Part shown: one piece after another, positions 8,727 to 16,690 of the stretch
Numbering within the stretch: the first letter of the stretch is position 1
How the letters are laid out: each line of letters begins with the position of its first letter
Assembly: GCF_000686025.1 (NCBI RefSeq)
Contig: NZ_JMLQ01000004.1
Location: forward strand, 62,001-126,000
DNA: 64,000 nucleotides
Direction of reading: 5' to 3'
DNA from: Rhodococcus sp. UNC23MFCrub1.1
GTDB lineage: Bacteria; Actinomycetota; Actinomycetes; Mycobacteriales; Mycobacteriaceae
Position numbers and translations under genes: made by a program
The notes under the pieces: generated by a model
What the model saw: only the letters and a program-made list of their open reading frames with translations
Databases searched by the model: none
Told to the model about the DNA's origin: nothing

Positions 8727-9143
8727 TCAGGAACCGGCCCAGACGCAGTCGATGAAGAACCGCCATCCGCCATCGGATCCGCGGTGCGCCACGTCTGCGC
8801 TCCGACCCGTCGTCTCGGCCGAAGTTCCGTCCGGCCCTACTACGGTGATCGCGTAGTCGTTGAGAACGAGGGCGTGGTCACCCACCTGTTGAACCCACGT
8901 CACGTTCGACTTCACGCTCGGTGGCGGATCGACCATGGCGGTCACCACTGCCCTGATCTCATCTGTTCCTCGTGCCACAGTCCCGAACTCCGGTGAGAAC
9001 GTGGCATCGTCGTCGTACATCGACATCAACCCTTCGACGTCGCCTGCATTGAGGTACTGCGAGTAGATGCGCACCAGGTCGGTGGGTGTCGCAGCCTTCT
9101 CGTATGTGACTGGGGGGGGTGGACATTCTGATCCCTCTCTCAT
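8727..9143 (-). CDS. SnoaL/NTF2-like small protein
   Basis: About 138 residues with a SnoaL-like (NTF2 fold) pattern: 'LVRIYSQYLNAGDVEGLMSMYDDDATFSPEFG', then 'RGTDEIRAVVTAMV' and a C-terminal 'GGWRFFIDCVWAG'. Such proteins are small cone-shaped isomerases, hydrolases or binding proteins, and the substrate is unknown here. The ATG at 9143 gives an unusual Cys-Pro4 N-terminus encoded over a run of eight G on the plus strand, so the true start is uncertain. It lies 25 bases downstream of the truncated monooxygenase on the same strand and may be a leftover of its operon. Confidence 0.7.
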   Translation of the reverse strand: MREGSECPPPPVTYEKAATPTDLVRIYSQYLNAGDVEGLMSMYDDDATFSPEFGTVARGTDEIRAVVTAMVDPPPSVKSNVTWVQQVGDHALVLNDYAITVVGPDGTSAETTGRSADVAHRGSDGGWRFFIDCVWAGS

Positions 9144-9168
9144 CGGGTGGACGGTGTAGGTGGTCGGC

Positions 9169-10110
9169 TCAGAAGTAGGGGTCACGGGTGGGCGGTTCCA
9201 GGCCGAGTTCGAGGCGACCGTAGAACTCGCCGACGGTCTGGAAGTTGAAGACGACATGGGTGGCGATGGCATGGGCGTCTCGCCATGCTCGCTGGATCGG
9301 GTTGCTCACGTACATTCCGCGCGCCCCGGCCATGCGCTGCATTCGATCGAGGGCAGAGAGGATCACCTTGACCGAGTAGACGTTGTCTCGTCGGCACTCG
9401 ACGCGCGTCTTCAGATCCAGAGCGGCGGGATTCAAAATTCGACGGCCGGTGCGCTCGAGCAGCAGCTGGGCGGAGTCGAGTTCGACTGCGGTCTCCGTGA
9501 GTTCCGCCTGTGTGGAGGGATGCTCGGCAACCCCGGCGCCGGTCACGCTGGAGGCGCGGGACTTGGTCCATTCCCGGAGGTACTCGTAGGCGCCGCGGGC
9601 CGCGCCGAGTGCGACGTACGCGGCGTTGTACGAGAAGCCGGGGGCCAGGGGAACCTGGTACAGCGAGCTTCCGAGGGACTCGACGCCCGGTCCGACGCCG
9701 TCACGGGCCCACTCGAACGGCATGACCCGGTGGGTGGGAACGAACGCATTCTCGACGACGGTGTCGTGGCTGCCGGACGCGGACAGGCCGACGTTGTGCC
9801 ACGTGTCCTCCCACGTGAAATCGCCCGGGGCGATCAGGAACATGTGGAGCTTGGGCGGTGTCTGGCCTTCGATGAAGGCCCCCAGGATGGTCCACTCGTC
9901 GTGGATGATGCCGCTGCTCCACGGCCAACGGCCGTCGAGCACGTAGCCTCCGTCGACGGCTTTCGCCTTGCCCATCGGAGCGAAGATTCCGCCGATGCTG
10001 ACATCGGGTCCGTCGGACCAGACGTCGGCCTGTGCCTGCTCGGGGAAGTGGGACAGAAGCCAGGAGTGGGCACCGAGGAACGAGGCGAGCCATGCAGACG
10101 AGGTGCAGCC
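9169..10110 (-). pseudogene. Truncated acyl-CoA-dehydrogenase-fold flavin monooxygenase (HsaA/DszC type), N-terminus missing
   Basis: About 314 residues in one frame match the middle and C-terminal domains of the flavin-dependent monooxygenase branch of the acyl-CoA dehydrogenase fold: 'SSAWLASFLGAHSWLL', 'GGYVLDGRWPWSSGI', 'FLIAPGDF', 'RDAHAIATHVVFNFQ'. Intact members are about 390-410 residues and begin with an N-terminal helical domain of ~90 residues, which is absent. Upstream of 10110 the same frame becomes arginine-rich and unlike any protein, with no plausible start near the homology boundary. I therefore call it a 5'-deleted remnant. Loss of the whole N-terminal domain cannot be a simple sequencing slip. 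Confidence 0.75.
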
Positions 10111-10250
10111 TCGGTACCCCCGACGGGGGACTGCTGCGCGGCGGTGTCCGAGGAACACGACACGGCAGCGACAGCCAGAACGGCGAATGCCGCTGGGAGA
10201 GGGGCGCGTCCGGCGGCAGTGCGCGAGGAGGGAGTGGGAACGGTGACGGG
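10111..10250 (-). pseudogene. Possible 5' fragment of a lipoprotein gene fused to the monooxygenase remnant
   Basis: In a different minus-strand frame from the monooxygenase this stretch reads as a lipoprotein leader: arginines, then 'LPAAFAVLAVAAVSC' with a lipobox Cys codon at 10155-10157, then a Ser/Thr/Gln-rich linker. No ATG, GTG or TTG precedes it before a stop codon, so it cannot be translated normally. Together with the headless monooxygenase to its left it looks like the scar of a deletion that joined two genes. The leader could be chance in GC-rich sequence. Confidence 0.35.
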
Positions 10251-10326
10251 CGGTGTACACCGGTACGCACAGGTGTTCCCAGGTGCTCAATGGCGACCGA
10301 AGTCGGGACCACTCGGGTGCCGTAGA

Positions 10327-10355
10327 TGCCCAACCTGCCGTGCGACGGTTGGGCA
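10327..10355 (-). terminator. Hairpin downstream of the LLM oxidoreductase gene
   Basis: A perfect 9-bp inverted repeat (TGCCCAACC / GGTTGGGCA) with an 11-base loop begins 24 bases after the stop codon of the leftward luciferase-like gene. It has no T-run. Confidence 0.6.
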
Positions 10356-10378
10356 GCTCGTGACGATCAAGCCCACGC

Positions 10379-11407
10379 TCAGAGATCGGCCACCAGCGGT
10401 GCGACCTCCGTTCCCAGTAGCTCAATGCCGCGGAGCAGATCACTGTGAGCCAAGCGGGGATTGGTCATCTGCAGGGACAGCCGATCCACACCGCCGAGCT
10501 GTTCGCCCACTCGCGCGATCTTGTCGGCCACCGTCTGCGGGTCACCCATGAAAAAGGCACCGTTAGGTCCGGACGTGGCATCGAACTGCGCTCGGGTCGG
10601 TCGCGCGAATCCTCGCTCCCGCGAGATCTTCGTGAACATCTCGTTCCACCCGGGGTAGATGGTGTCCGCCGCCGCCTGCGTGCTCTCCGCGACGAACCCG
10701 AACACGTGCAGGCCCACCTTCAGCTTCTCCGGCGCATGACCTGCCTGTGCACCCGCGCGGCGGTACAGATCGACGAGCGGCGCGAACTGGCGCGGCTCAC
10801 CGCCGATGATCGCGATCATCAGCGGCAACCCCAACAGACCTGCGCGAGCGAATGATTCGGGACTGCCGCCGACACCCACCCAGATCGGCAGAGGATCCTG
10901 CATGGGACGCGGATAGATGCTCTGCCGCGTCAGCGCCGGCCGGTGCTTGCCCGACCACGTCACCTCGACGTTGTCCCGGATCTGCAGCAGCAGCTCGAGC
11001 TTCTCGATGAACAGCGAGTCGTAGTCGGCCAGGTCCAGACCGAACAAGGGAAACGACTCGGTGAACGAGCCGCGGCCCACGACCAGATCCGTCCGCCCCT
11101 TCGAGATCAGATCCAGGGTGGCGAATTCCTGGAAAACTCGCACCGGATCGTCCGCGCTGAGTACCTTGACCGCACTGCCCAGCCGGATTCGTTCCGTGCG
11201 AGCTGCCGCGGCCGCGAGGATGATCGATGGAGCGGAATCGAAGTACTCGCTGCGGTGGTGCTCGCCGATCCCGAACGAGTAAAGACCCACCCGGTCGGCG
11301 AGGGTGATCTCCTCGAGCAGGTGCTCCATTCGCTCGGCAGCGCCGATCACGCGGCCGTCGGTCGGGTCGGTCACGGAGGACACGAAGCTGTCCACACCTA
11401 CATGCAT
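10379..11407 (-). CDS. LLM-class (luciferase-like) flavin-dependent oxidoreductase
   Basis: A 342-residue bacterial-luciferase-fold protein: 'GEHHRSEYFDSAPSIILAAAAARTERIRLGSAV', 'RVFQEFATLDLISKGRTDLVVGRGSF', 'PIWVGVGGSPESFARAGLLGLPLMIAI' and 'FMGDPQTVADKI'. These are the F420/FMN-binding TIM-barrel landmarks of the family. It probably uses FMN, because this subgroup is usually an FMN-dependent monooxygenase, but the substrate is unknown. The ATG at 11407 has a GAGG eight bases upstream. An imperfect dyad around the promoter suggests local repression. Confidence 0.92.
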   Translation of the reverse strand: MHVGVDSFVSSVTDPTDGRVIGAAERMEHLLEEITLADRVGLYSFGIGEHHRSEYFDSAPSIILAAAAARTERIRLGSAVKVLSADDPVRVFQEFATLDLISKGRTDLVVGRGSFTESFPLFGLDLADYDSLFIEKLELLLQIRDNVEVTWSGKHRPALTRQSIYPRPMQDPLPIWVGVGGSPESFARAGLLGLPLMIAIIGGEPRQFAPLVDLYRRAGAQAGHAPEKLKVGLHVFGFVAESTQAAADTIYPGWNEMFTKISRERGFARPTRAQFDATSGPNGAFFMGDPQTVADKIARVGEQLGGVDRLSLQMTNPRLAHSDLLRGIELLGTEVAPLVADL

Positions 11408-11446
11408 TGCTGAACCTCTCGGTCGGGGCCACGACGTCGACCCTGG

Positions 11447-11463
11447 TTTAGTTTACAAGTCAA
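11447..11463. promoter_or_regulatory. AT-rich imperfect dyad upstream of the LLM gene
   Basis: A 17-base imperfect palindrome (TTTAGTTT A CAAGTCAA, five of eight positions paired) stands out from the GC-rich surroundings about 40 bases before the LLM start. On the minus strand it contains TTGACT, a possible -35 element. Size and composition fit a MarR/HxlR-type operator. No regulator gene lies beside it in the window. Confidence 0.4.
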
Positions 11464-11492
11464 CCATCTCGACCGAGAAACTGTTCCCAGGG

Positions 11493-11516
11493 CAGGGACT
11501 CGCACCCTGGACCTTT
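11493..11516 (-). other. tRNA 3'-half-like segment, candidate integration (att) scar
   Basis: On the minus strand this reads AAAGGTC followed by a perfect 5-bp T-stem (CAGGG / CCCTG) enclosing TGCGAGT. That differs from a normal T-loop (TTCGAGT) at one base. The D- and anticodon arms are absent and no CCA follows, so it is not a tRNA gene. Integrative elements of Actinobacteria use tRNA 3' halves as attachment sites and leave such copies behind. The decayed mobile-element-like genes just to the right support that reading. Confidence 0.4.
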
Positions 11517-11863
11517 ACTGACACTCGACGGCTGTGCCGCCCCGCAACCTGGCACCCGGGGCGCCAACTGGGACAAGAACACAACACAGCTCGACGAGCA
11601 CCACCTCGCGCAGTACAGCCAGACACAGCTACCTCTACCGAGCCGGAAGAAACACTCCATGACCGAGCCTCTCAGCTTCAAGGTCGTGGTATCGAGACGG
11701 CGGCGATACGCCGCAGCGACGGATGGACCGTGTACAGCCCTTCTCGGGCTGAGCGCACTGATCGGTCGGTTCCCCGAGCAACGCCACAGCGAAGGACAAG
11801 TGTTCTACGCCTGCTGCGCCAGTTGGTGTTCACCTTCCACGCAGCCGCTGCACCGCTGAAAGG
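11517..11863. other. Gap without a convincing gene
   Basis: No frame on either strand shows sustained actinobacterial codon use. A plus-strand stretch around 11690-11860 is open but has weak third-position GC and no recognisable motif. It may be degraded sequence belonging to the mobile-element remnant on its right. Confidence 0.4.
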
Positions 11864-12034
11864 TCAGGTCAGATCAGGCGGTGGCGTGGTGGGACGGCCG
11901 GCAGCAGTGTCGCGAAGCCACTGCGGTACCTCTCGTCCGCTTCGCTCGCGGATGGCGATGGAGGCGCGGGCAGCGGCAGCAGCCACCCTGGGCCGCTCGG
12001 CCGGTCGGTCACTGCGTTCCTCGGTGGCGGTCAT
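11864..12034 (-). CDS. Small basic hypothetical protein, probable mobile-element remnant
   Basis: A 56-residue frame from an ATG that overlaps the stop of the upstream gene by ATGA. The sequence is Ala/Arg-rich with a helical middle (RVAAAAARASIAIRERSGR) followed by 'EVPQWLRDTAAG'. I do not recognise a family. Good codon use and the overlap suggest it was a real gene, co-transcribed with the damaged membrane-anchored gene upstream. Such small Arg-rich proteins often accompany replication or transfer genes of actinomycete integrative elements, but that is context only. Confidence 0.5.
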   Translation of the reverse strand: MTATEERSDRPAERPRVAAAAARASIAIRERSGREVPQWLRDTAAGRPTTPPPDLT

Positions 12035-12407
12035 CGGGGGTCCTCCTGCTGCTCGCTCTGGCTGTCAGTGTCCTCGGTTTCGGTCGGCGGCACCAGCGCC
12101 CGCCGTGCCGCTGCACGGTCGGTGACAGCGACCAGAACGTCTTCCTCGGTCCTGGTGGTCAGCGCCGAGTCGGTGACCGTGGCGTAGATGTCCCAGCCGA
12201 GTTCGGCCTCGTCGCCGTTGTCACTGGTGTGCGTTCGAGGCACCATGTGATGCGTTGCCAGGCCTGGGCGCGCTTGTCTGCGACAGTGCGTTGTCGGACG
12301 GTGAGAGGAACGCCGACGACGGCGAGGACCAATAGACGAGATGTGGTACGTCGTCTCTATGCACGTCGCTGGGGTCCGGTCGTACCCGAGGGTGTCGGCG
12401 TGGTCAT
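12031..12407 (-). pseudogene. Degraded single-TM protein of a probable integrative element
   Basis: Reading left from an ATG at 12407: a short polar start, an in-frame TAG at 12357-12359, then one hydrophobic helix (RLLVLAVVGVPLTVRQR) and a basic/aromatic segment (VADKRAQAWQRITWCLER). Around 12220-12235 the coding signal moves to another frame and continues to the stop at 12031 (GWDIYATVTDSALTTRTEED...). A TM helix followed by 'RAxxWxRxxW' and a helical tail resembles membrane proteins encoded beside replication/transfer genes of actinomycete integrative elements. One nonsense codon and one frameshift make it non-functional. Confidence 0.5.
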
Positions 12408-12642
12408 GGTGGCGTCCTGTATTCACTTGGCCGCGGCCCGAATGACTTTGCTCGCAGTGCGTTTGGGTGGTCTTGCTGTTCCGTCTGTGGGCGATCGCCT
12501 TGATGATCGGAGCTGAGCTGCGAGTGATCGGCACACCGGGATGCCGGACGGCGGTTCGCCGTCCAGGGTCTGTTGTATTCGCGAGGAAAGTAGGGTTCGC
12601 GCCGCGGCTCCGTCGTGGCTCACTGCGCTGCACTCGATCGTG

Positions 12643-13943
12643 TCATGGTGCTCGCCACAGGGAGTCTCGATCGATGCTGTCGGGTGAGCAGTGGCCGGCG
12701 AGTGCCATGACGAGGTCGAATTCGGCAACGATATTGGCGACGACGTCGGCGGCACCGGCGGCACCGGCCAGAGCGAGTCCGTACATGTGCGGTCTGCCGA
12801 TGCACACGGCGTCGGCGCCCAGGGCGAGTGCCTTGAACACATCCGACCCTGATCGGATTCCGGAGTCGAACAACACCCTCACGCGTCCGTCGACTGCGTC
12901 GACGACCCCCGGCAAAGCGTCAGCGGCTCCGATCGCTCCGTCGATCTGTCGTCCCCCGTGGTTGGACACCATGATTCCGGCGACGCCGAGATCGACGGCG
13001 CGTCGGGCGTCGTCGGGATGCAGAACGCCTTTCAAGACGATCGGCAGGGACGTGCGGTCCTGCAGTCCGGCGATGTCGTTCCAGTTCAGGCTTTTCGCGA
13101 GTAGATGTCGGTGAACGTCGTCCCCGCGGTGCGCGGCTCGGGCGACAGGAGATTGGCCACGGTGCTGCCCGGTGCGTTCCGTGCGATCGAGAACAGGGTG
13201 GACAGCGCGGACAGTGCACTCGACGGGCCCGTGATGGGGAGCTTCGGCTTTTCGGCGCCGGCCGCCAGGCGCTCCGCGACGATCGAACGGAACCGAGCAT
13301 CCGAGGTGTACTGGCTGATGCCGATACCACGTGAGAACGGTAGCGATCCAAGGTTGAGGTCCTGTGGTCGCCATCCCAGCAGTGTCGTGTCGAGGGTCAC
13401 CGTGATCGCGCTGGCACCGGAGCGCTCGGCCCGCGTGAGCAGGGAATCGACCAGGTCGTCGTCGGTCGACCAGTAGAGTTGGAACCACCTCGGGGACCCG
13501 GGCGCGATCCGGTCCATGCCGGCAGCGACCTCCTCCATCGCGACGGACCCCTGGTTGGAGAAGATGTAGGGAAGTCCCAGTGTGGCGGCGGCTTGGCCGA
13601 TCAACAAATCTGCCTATCGATGCACTGCGCCCCCGGCTCCGACCGGAGCGAACAACACGGGTGCCGGAAGCGTGAGGCCGAGGAGTTCGCTTTCGGTGGT
13701 TCTCGCAGACACGTCCCGAAGGACCCGAGGCACGATGTTCCATCGGTCGAGAGCGCGGCGGTTGTTGTCCATCGTGGTGCCGGAGCCGGCCCCACCCGCA
13801 ATGTAGGCACGCGCTCGGTCGGACATCTTCGTGAGTGCACGCCGTTCCAATCCAGGGAAATCCGTGGGAACAGTCGGTGTTCGTCCGGCCACCCCCGCTG
13901 TGTAGATGTGGTTCTGGCGTTCGCGTCCGGTGGAGAGTGGCAT
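12643..13943 (-). pseudogene. Alpha-hydroxy-acid oxidase / lactate 2-monooxygenase-like pseudogene
   Basis: From an ATG at 13943 the frame carries 'HIYTAGVAGRTPTVP', 'RARAYIAGGAGSGTTMDNN' and 'LTLPAPVLFAPVGA', typical of FMN-dependent alpha-hydroxy-acid dehydrogenases (PF01070). An in-frame TAG at 13614-13616 interrupts it, after which the same frame resumes (IGQAAATLGLPYIFSNQ). At about 13088 a four-A run is one base short and the frame shifts to 'SLNWNDIAGLQDRT...GIMVSNHGGRQIDGA'. That last motif holds the catalytic His and Arg. Repairing both lesions gives a protein of about 433 residues, normal for the family. Two independent lesions argue for real decay. The enzyme would have oxidised lactate or a similar 2-hydroxy acid. 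Confidence 0.85.
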
Positions 13944-14483
13944 GTGCGGATCCGTTCCCGAGTCGTGGCCCACTTGGTCGGCATTGCCGTCGACCGATCG
14001 ATGGTGCGTCGGCATGGCGGGGACGGTACACGAGCTCGGATTAGCGAGGAATGCGCAGCTCAAGGGTGTGCAGCGGCACAAATTCGGTGAGGTGCCCGTG
14101 TGCGCGGTTGCCCTTGCGTCCTCGTCCGCCTCGTCGTTCACCTACAAGGTTGTGCGCCGTCTCGTCATGAAAGCCGTTGCCCGTGCGACCGGGGCAACTG
14201 ACAGCAATGATTCCCGACTGCTATTGCGGTCTCATCGGAACCGTGATGGTCATGTGACTCTTGATCCACGCTACTGAGGTGGGATTCATGGTCCCACTGG
14301 ATTACCGAGTTCGGCCGGGGACAGTCACTGGGTCCGGGGTCCGAGTCCCTTCTGGTTCAGATGCTACTCACTACTATTTTTCGAGACCGTGGACCACAGG
14401 TCTGACGGCGAGGTGCCGATGTGACGTCGACACGGCGTGCCTGTCCGGTGATGAGTTCGGCAGCGCACCCGAGTCGACACGGC
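13944..14483. other. 540-base gap, no convincing gene
   Basis: Open frames exist, but none has a domain or codon signature I trust. A perfect 6-bp inverted repeat (GTGGGA / TCCCAC, 14279-14297, loop 7) may be an operator or small terminator. The 14355-14400 part is comparatively AT-rich and probably holds the promoter of the following hydrolase. Confidence 0.4.
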
Positions 14484-15356
14484 ATGACTACACACACGCT
14501 CGCCGTTTCCGGCGCCACCATCACCTACGACGTCCATGGTCCACTGACCTCGGATACACCCCTGTTGCTCATCGGTTCACCGATGGATGCGAGTGGGTTC
14601 ACTACGCTCCGTACGCATTTCATCGATCGACCGGTCGTGACCTACGACCAACGCAACACCGGCCGCAGCGTCTGTGGCGAACCCACGGCTGCGGTCACGC
14701 CGTGGCAGCACGCCGCCGATCTGGATGCGTTGATCACAGCGCTGGGGTCCGGACCTGTCGACGTGTTCGCGTCGAGCGGCGGCGCGGTCAACGCCCTCGT
14801 CTGCGTCGAACGCCGGCCGGGCGCGATCCGAACTCTCGTCGCCCACGAGCCACCCGCCGGTGGTGCACTCGCTGACCACAACCACATCTCGGCTGCCTGC
14901 ACGCACATGGTGGAGTCCCACGACGCGGCGGGGACGGGGCCGGCGATGGCCGAGTTCATCCGCCTGGTGATGCACCGCGGTCCTGTCGACGACGCGTACC
15001 TCGCAGGGCCGGCGCCGGACCCGGCGCAGTTCGGACTCCCGACCGAGGACGACGGTTCTCGTACCGATCCGCTGATGTCGAACATGCGTGGACTGGGCGT
15101 CGATTACGTGCCCGACGTGGAGCGTCTGACGGCAGCGTCGACTCGCATCGTCATCGCAGTAGGCGAAGAGTCCGGTGGGCCTGAGGACGGCGAGATGGCC
15201 GGTCGTGCAGCGTATGCGGTGGCCCGTCTGTTGGGCCAGGACGCTGTCGTCTTCCCCGGCGGACACCAGGGGTTTCTCGGTGGTGAGTACGGTCAGACGG
15301 GCCGGCCCATCGAGTTTGCCGCAGCGCTCCGGACGTGGTTGGACTGTGCTGGATGA
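14484..15356 (+). CDS. Alpha/beta hydrolase
   Basis: A 290-residue alpha/beta-hydrolase-fold protein. It has 'LLLIGSPMDASGF' (oxyanion region), 'VVTYDQRNTGRS', a nucleophile elbow of unusual form (FASSGGAVNAL rather than a clean GxSxG) and the C-terminal catalytic His in 'FPGGHQGF'. The start was chosen where the fold begins (MTTHTLAVSGATITYDV), because the upstream residues look non-coding. It stands alone between a gap and a small three-helix protein. Substrate unknown. Confidence 0.85.
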   Translation: MTTHTLAVSGATITYDVHGPLTSDTPLLLIGSPMDASGFTTLRTHFIDRPVVTYDQRNTGRSVCGEPTAAVTPWQHAADLDALITALGSGPVDVFASSGGAVNALVCVERRPGAIRTLVAHEPPAGGALADHNHISAACTHMVESHDAAGTGPAMAEFIRLVMHRGPVDDAYLAGPAPDPAQFGLPTEDDGSRTDPLMSNMRGLGVDYVPDVERLTAASTRIVIAVGEESGGPEDGEMAGRAAYAVARLLGQDAVVFPGGHQGFLGGEYGQTGRPIEFAAALRTWLDCAG

Positions 15357-15517
15357 GGCGTGCCCGAGTCTGGGTGCGGCAGCAACGGCAACTGCAGCAC
15401 AGTCGGATTCTCGGAGCGAAAAGCACGCGAAGTGACCCGGCAGTCGGAGAACCTGCGCACGAGGTTCGCGCTCATTGCCGAGTGATCGTTACCGCTGCGA
15501 ACAATATCGTCGAAACG

Positions 15518-15547
15518 TTGACTCGGTCCCGATACGAGGTCGATTCT
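15518..15547 (+). promoter_or_regulatory. SigA-like promoter, probably leaderless start
   Basis: TTGACT and GATTCT are separated by 18 bases, and the downstream ATG begins exactly 7 bases after the second element. That spacing would place the transcription start on the ATG, so the three-helix gene is likely translated from a leaderless mRNA, which is common in Actinobacteria. No Shine-Dalgarno sequence is present, which agrees. Confidence 0.45.
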
Positions 15548-15553
15548 GAGTAG

Positions 15554-15757
15554 ATGACAACCACCAACGAATCGGAGCATCTCGCGGCGGTGCAGGACCG
15601 GCTCACCGCCGCCCTGCCCGGGGTGAGCCGACACGACATCGAACAGACCGTGGCGGCCGAGTATGCCCGCTTCGAGGGACGCTCGGTGCGCGACTTCGTG
15701 CCGCTGTTCGTCGAGCGCAACGCACGAGAGGCACTGCGCTCCGTCGCACCGCACTGA
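15554..15757 (+). CDS. Three-helix-bundle dimerization-domain protein
   Basis: A 67-residue soluble helical protein with the pattern of the small 'three-helix bundle dimerization domain' family of Actinobacteria: 'RLTAALPGVSRHDIEQTVAAEYARFE' then 'RDFVPLFVERNAREAL'. The biochemical role of the family is not established. It has its own promoter and a hairpin 23 bases after the stop, so it forms a single-gene transcription unit. Confidence 0.75.
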   Translation: MTTTNESEHLAAVQDRLTAALPGVSRHDIEQTVAAEYARFEGRSVRDFVPLFVERNAREALRSVAPH

Positions 15758-15779
15758 CACCACCTGTCGCACAGCAGTA

Positions 15780-15808
15780 CACGGCCGCCCAGAACGTGGG
15801 CGACCGTG
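15780..15808 (+). terminator. Hairpin terminator
   Basis: A 12-bp stem with one mismatch (15780-15791 with 15797-15808) and a 5-base loop lies just after the three-helix protein. It may also serve the leftward tiny-peptide genes. Confidence 0.65.
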
Positions 15809-15875
15809 CACGGTGCGGCCATTCACCGATCGGATCGCGCTTGCTGCGGCGCGGATCAGATCGGCCCGGGGTGTG

Positions 15876-15977
15876 TCAGCTGAAGAAGCTGAGTCCGTCG
15901 AGGAAGTCGCCGCTGCCGCCGAAGATGTCGGACAGGGCGCCGAGGAAGTCGACGAAGCTTGCGAGGTCGGTGATCAT
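15876..15977 (-). CDS. Tiny 33-residue acidic amphipathic peptide, possible mycomembrane porin-like
   Basis: ATG at 15977 with GGGAG five bases upstream. The frame encodes 33 residues rich in Phe, Leu, Asp and Gly (MITDLASFVDFLGALSDIFG, then SGDFLDGLSFFS), which can form an amphipathic helix. It has no Sec signal. Length, composition and absence of a signal recall the PorA/PorH peptides of Corynebacteriales (45-60 residues), which form channels in the mycolate outer membrane, usually as neighbouring gene pairs. A second tiny gene lies 119 bases upstream. Recognition is by overall character only, so function is inferred. Confidence 0.5.
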   Translation of the reverse strand: MITDLASFVDFLGALSDIFGGSGDFLDGLSFFS

Positions 15978-16096
15978 GGGAGCTCCCGTGGTCGAGTGGT
16001 GGTGGCAGGAATGCCTGTTCATTGGTACCGAGCATTGGTGAACGAACGGTGGATCGTCGGTTGTCCCAATGGGGTTGCCGCCGTGAACGGTTCCGA

Positions 16097-16189
16097 TCAG
16101 ACCGGGGTGATCACCAGCAGCTGAGCCCAGTACGCGGCGGTATGCTCACCGAGGTAGGGGAGCAGGGTGTCGAAGAGGATGTAGGACAA
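16097..16189 (-). CDS. Tiny 30-residue hydrophobic peptide, partner of the downstream tiny gene
   Basis: The frame starts at TTG with a strong GAGGAG seven bases upstream, and that site decides the start. The peptide is hydrophobic and aromatic (SYILFDTLLPYLGEHTAAYW, then AQLLVITPV), long enough for one membrane-spanning or amphipathic helix and without a signal peptide. The pairing with the 33-residue acidic peptide on the same strand resembles two-peptide PorH/PorA loci of mycolic-acid bacteria. I do not recognise a named family, and a chance frame is possible, although the ribosome site and codon use argue against it. Confidence 0.45.
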   Translation of the reverse strand: MSYILFDTLLPYLGEHTAAYWAQLLVITPV

Positions 16190-16339
16190 CGGGGGACTCC
16201 TCGGGTCGGGTCGTGGTGGGGCTGCGCCGAGTGAGGGGTGCCCGCTCCGCGGGTAGTCGGAGTGGCGGTGCGGTGAACAGCGGGTGTCGACTCGGCTCAC
16301 CGCCGGGTGGGACGGCTCGTCGGCCGCGATGATGGTGCG

Positions 16340-16600
16340 ATGAGCACGAGTCAGGCCGAGGGCCTTCGCGGGATGATCGAGTTCGCGCGTCGGTGGTTGC
16401 CCTACGGCGGCGGTCCTGACGAGGAGATCCTCGTGACGTTCGGTGTCCCCGGGTACCAGTTCCACGAGCGGCTCGCTCGTGTCCTCGACAGCGGCGACCC
16501 GACGGTGGCGCAGGCGTTGTCGGCGCCCGAGATCGCGGCGCTGCGCCTGCAGTGCCGTACCCGCTCGCTGCATCGTCACAACGTCCCCGCCTGGCAGTGA
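16340..16600 (+). CDS. DUF3263-like small protein
   Basis: An 86-residue protein. The core 'MIEFARRWLPYGGGPDEEILVTFGV' followed by 'YQFHERLARVLDSGDP' and 'LRLQCRTRSLHR' follows the pattern of DUF3263 proteins of Actinobacteria (FERxWWxYxGxKxxAIxxxF...RYYQxLNxLxD...LRxxRxR). DUF3263 members are short and presumed to bind nucleic acid through a helix-turn-helix-like core. It diverges from the tiny-peptide genes across about 150 bases. Confidence 0.6.
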   Translation: MSTSQAEGLRGMIEFARRWLPYGGGPDEEILVTFGVPGYQFHERLARVLDSGDPTVAQALSAPEIAALRLQCRTRSLHRHNVPAWQ

Positions 16601-16690
16601 CCCACTGGTCCTCGAAACGCCTCGTCAGCTGCCGCTGAGTCGTCCTCGGCGAGACTCACCGCGACTGCGCGAGGTGGGATGCTTCCGGCC

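Noticed and set aside
9113..9120. Run of eight G as a phase-variation switch in the SnoaL-like gene
   Set aside because: The run lies at the uncertain N-terminus and phase variation is not documented for such genes; nothing else supports it.
13906..14277. Possible small plus-strand gene upstream of the hydrolase
   Set aside because: The translation has no sustained codon bias or recognisable motif, and no ribosome site precedes any start.
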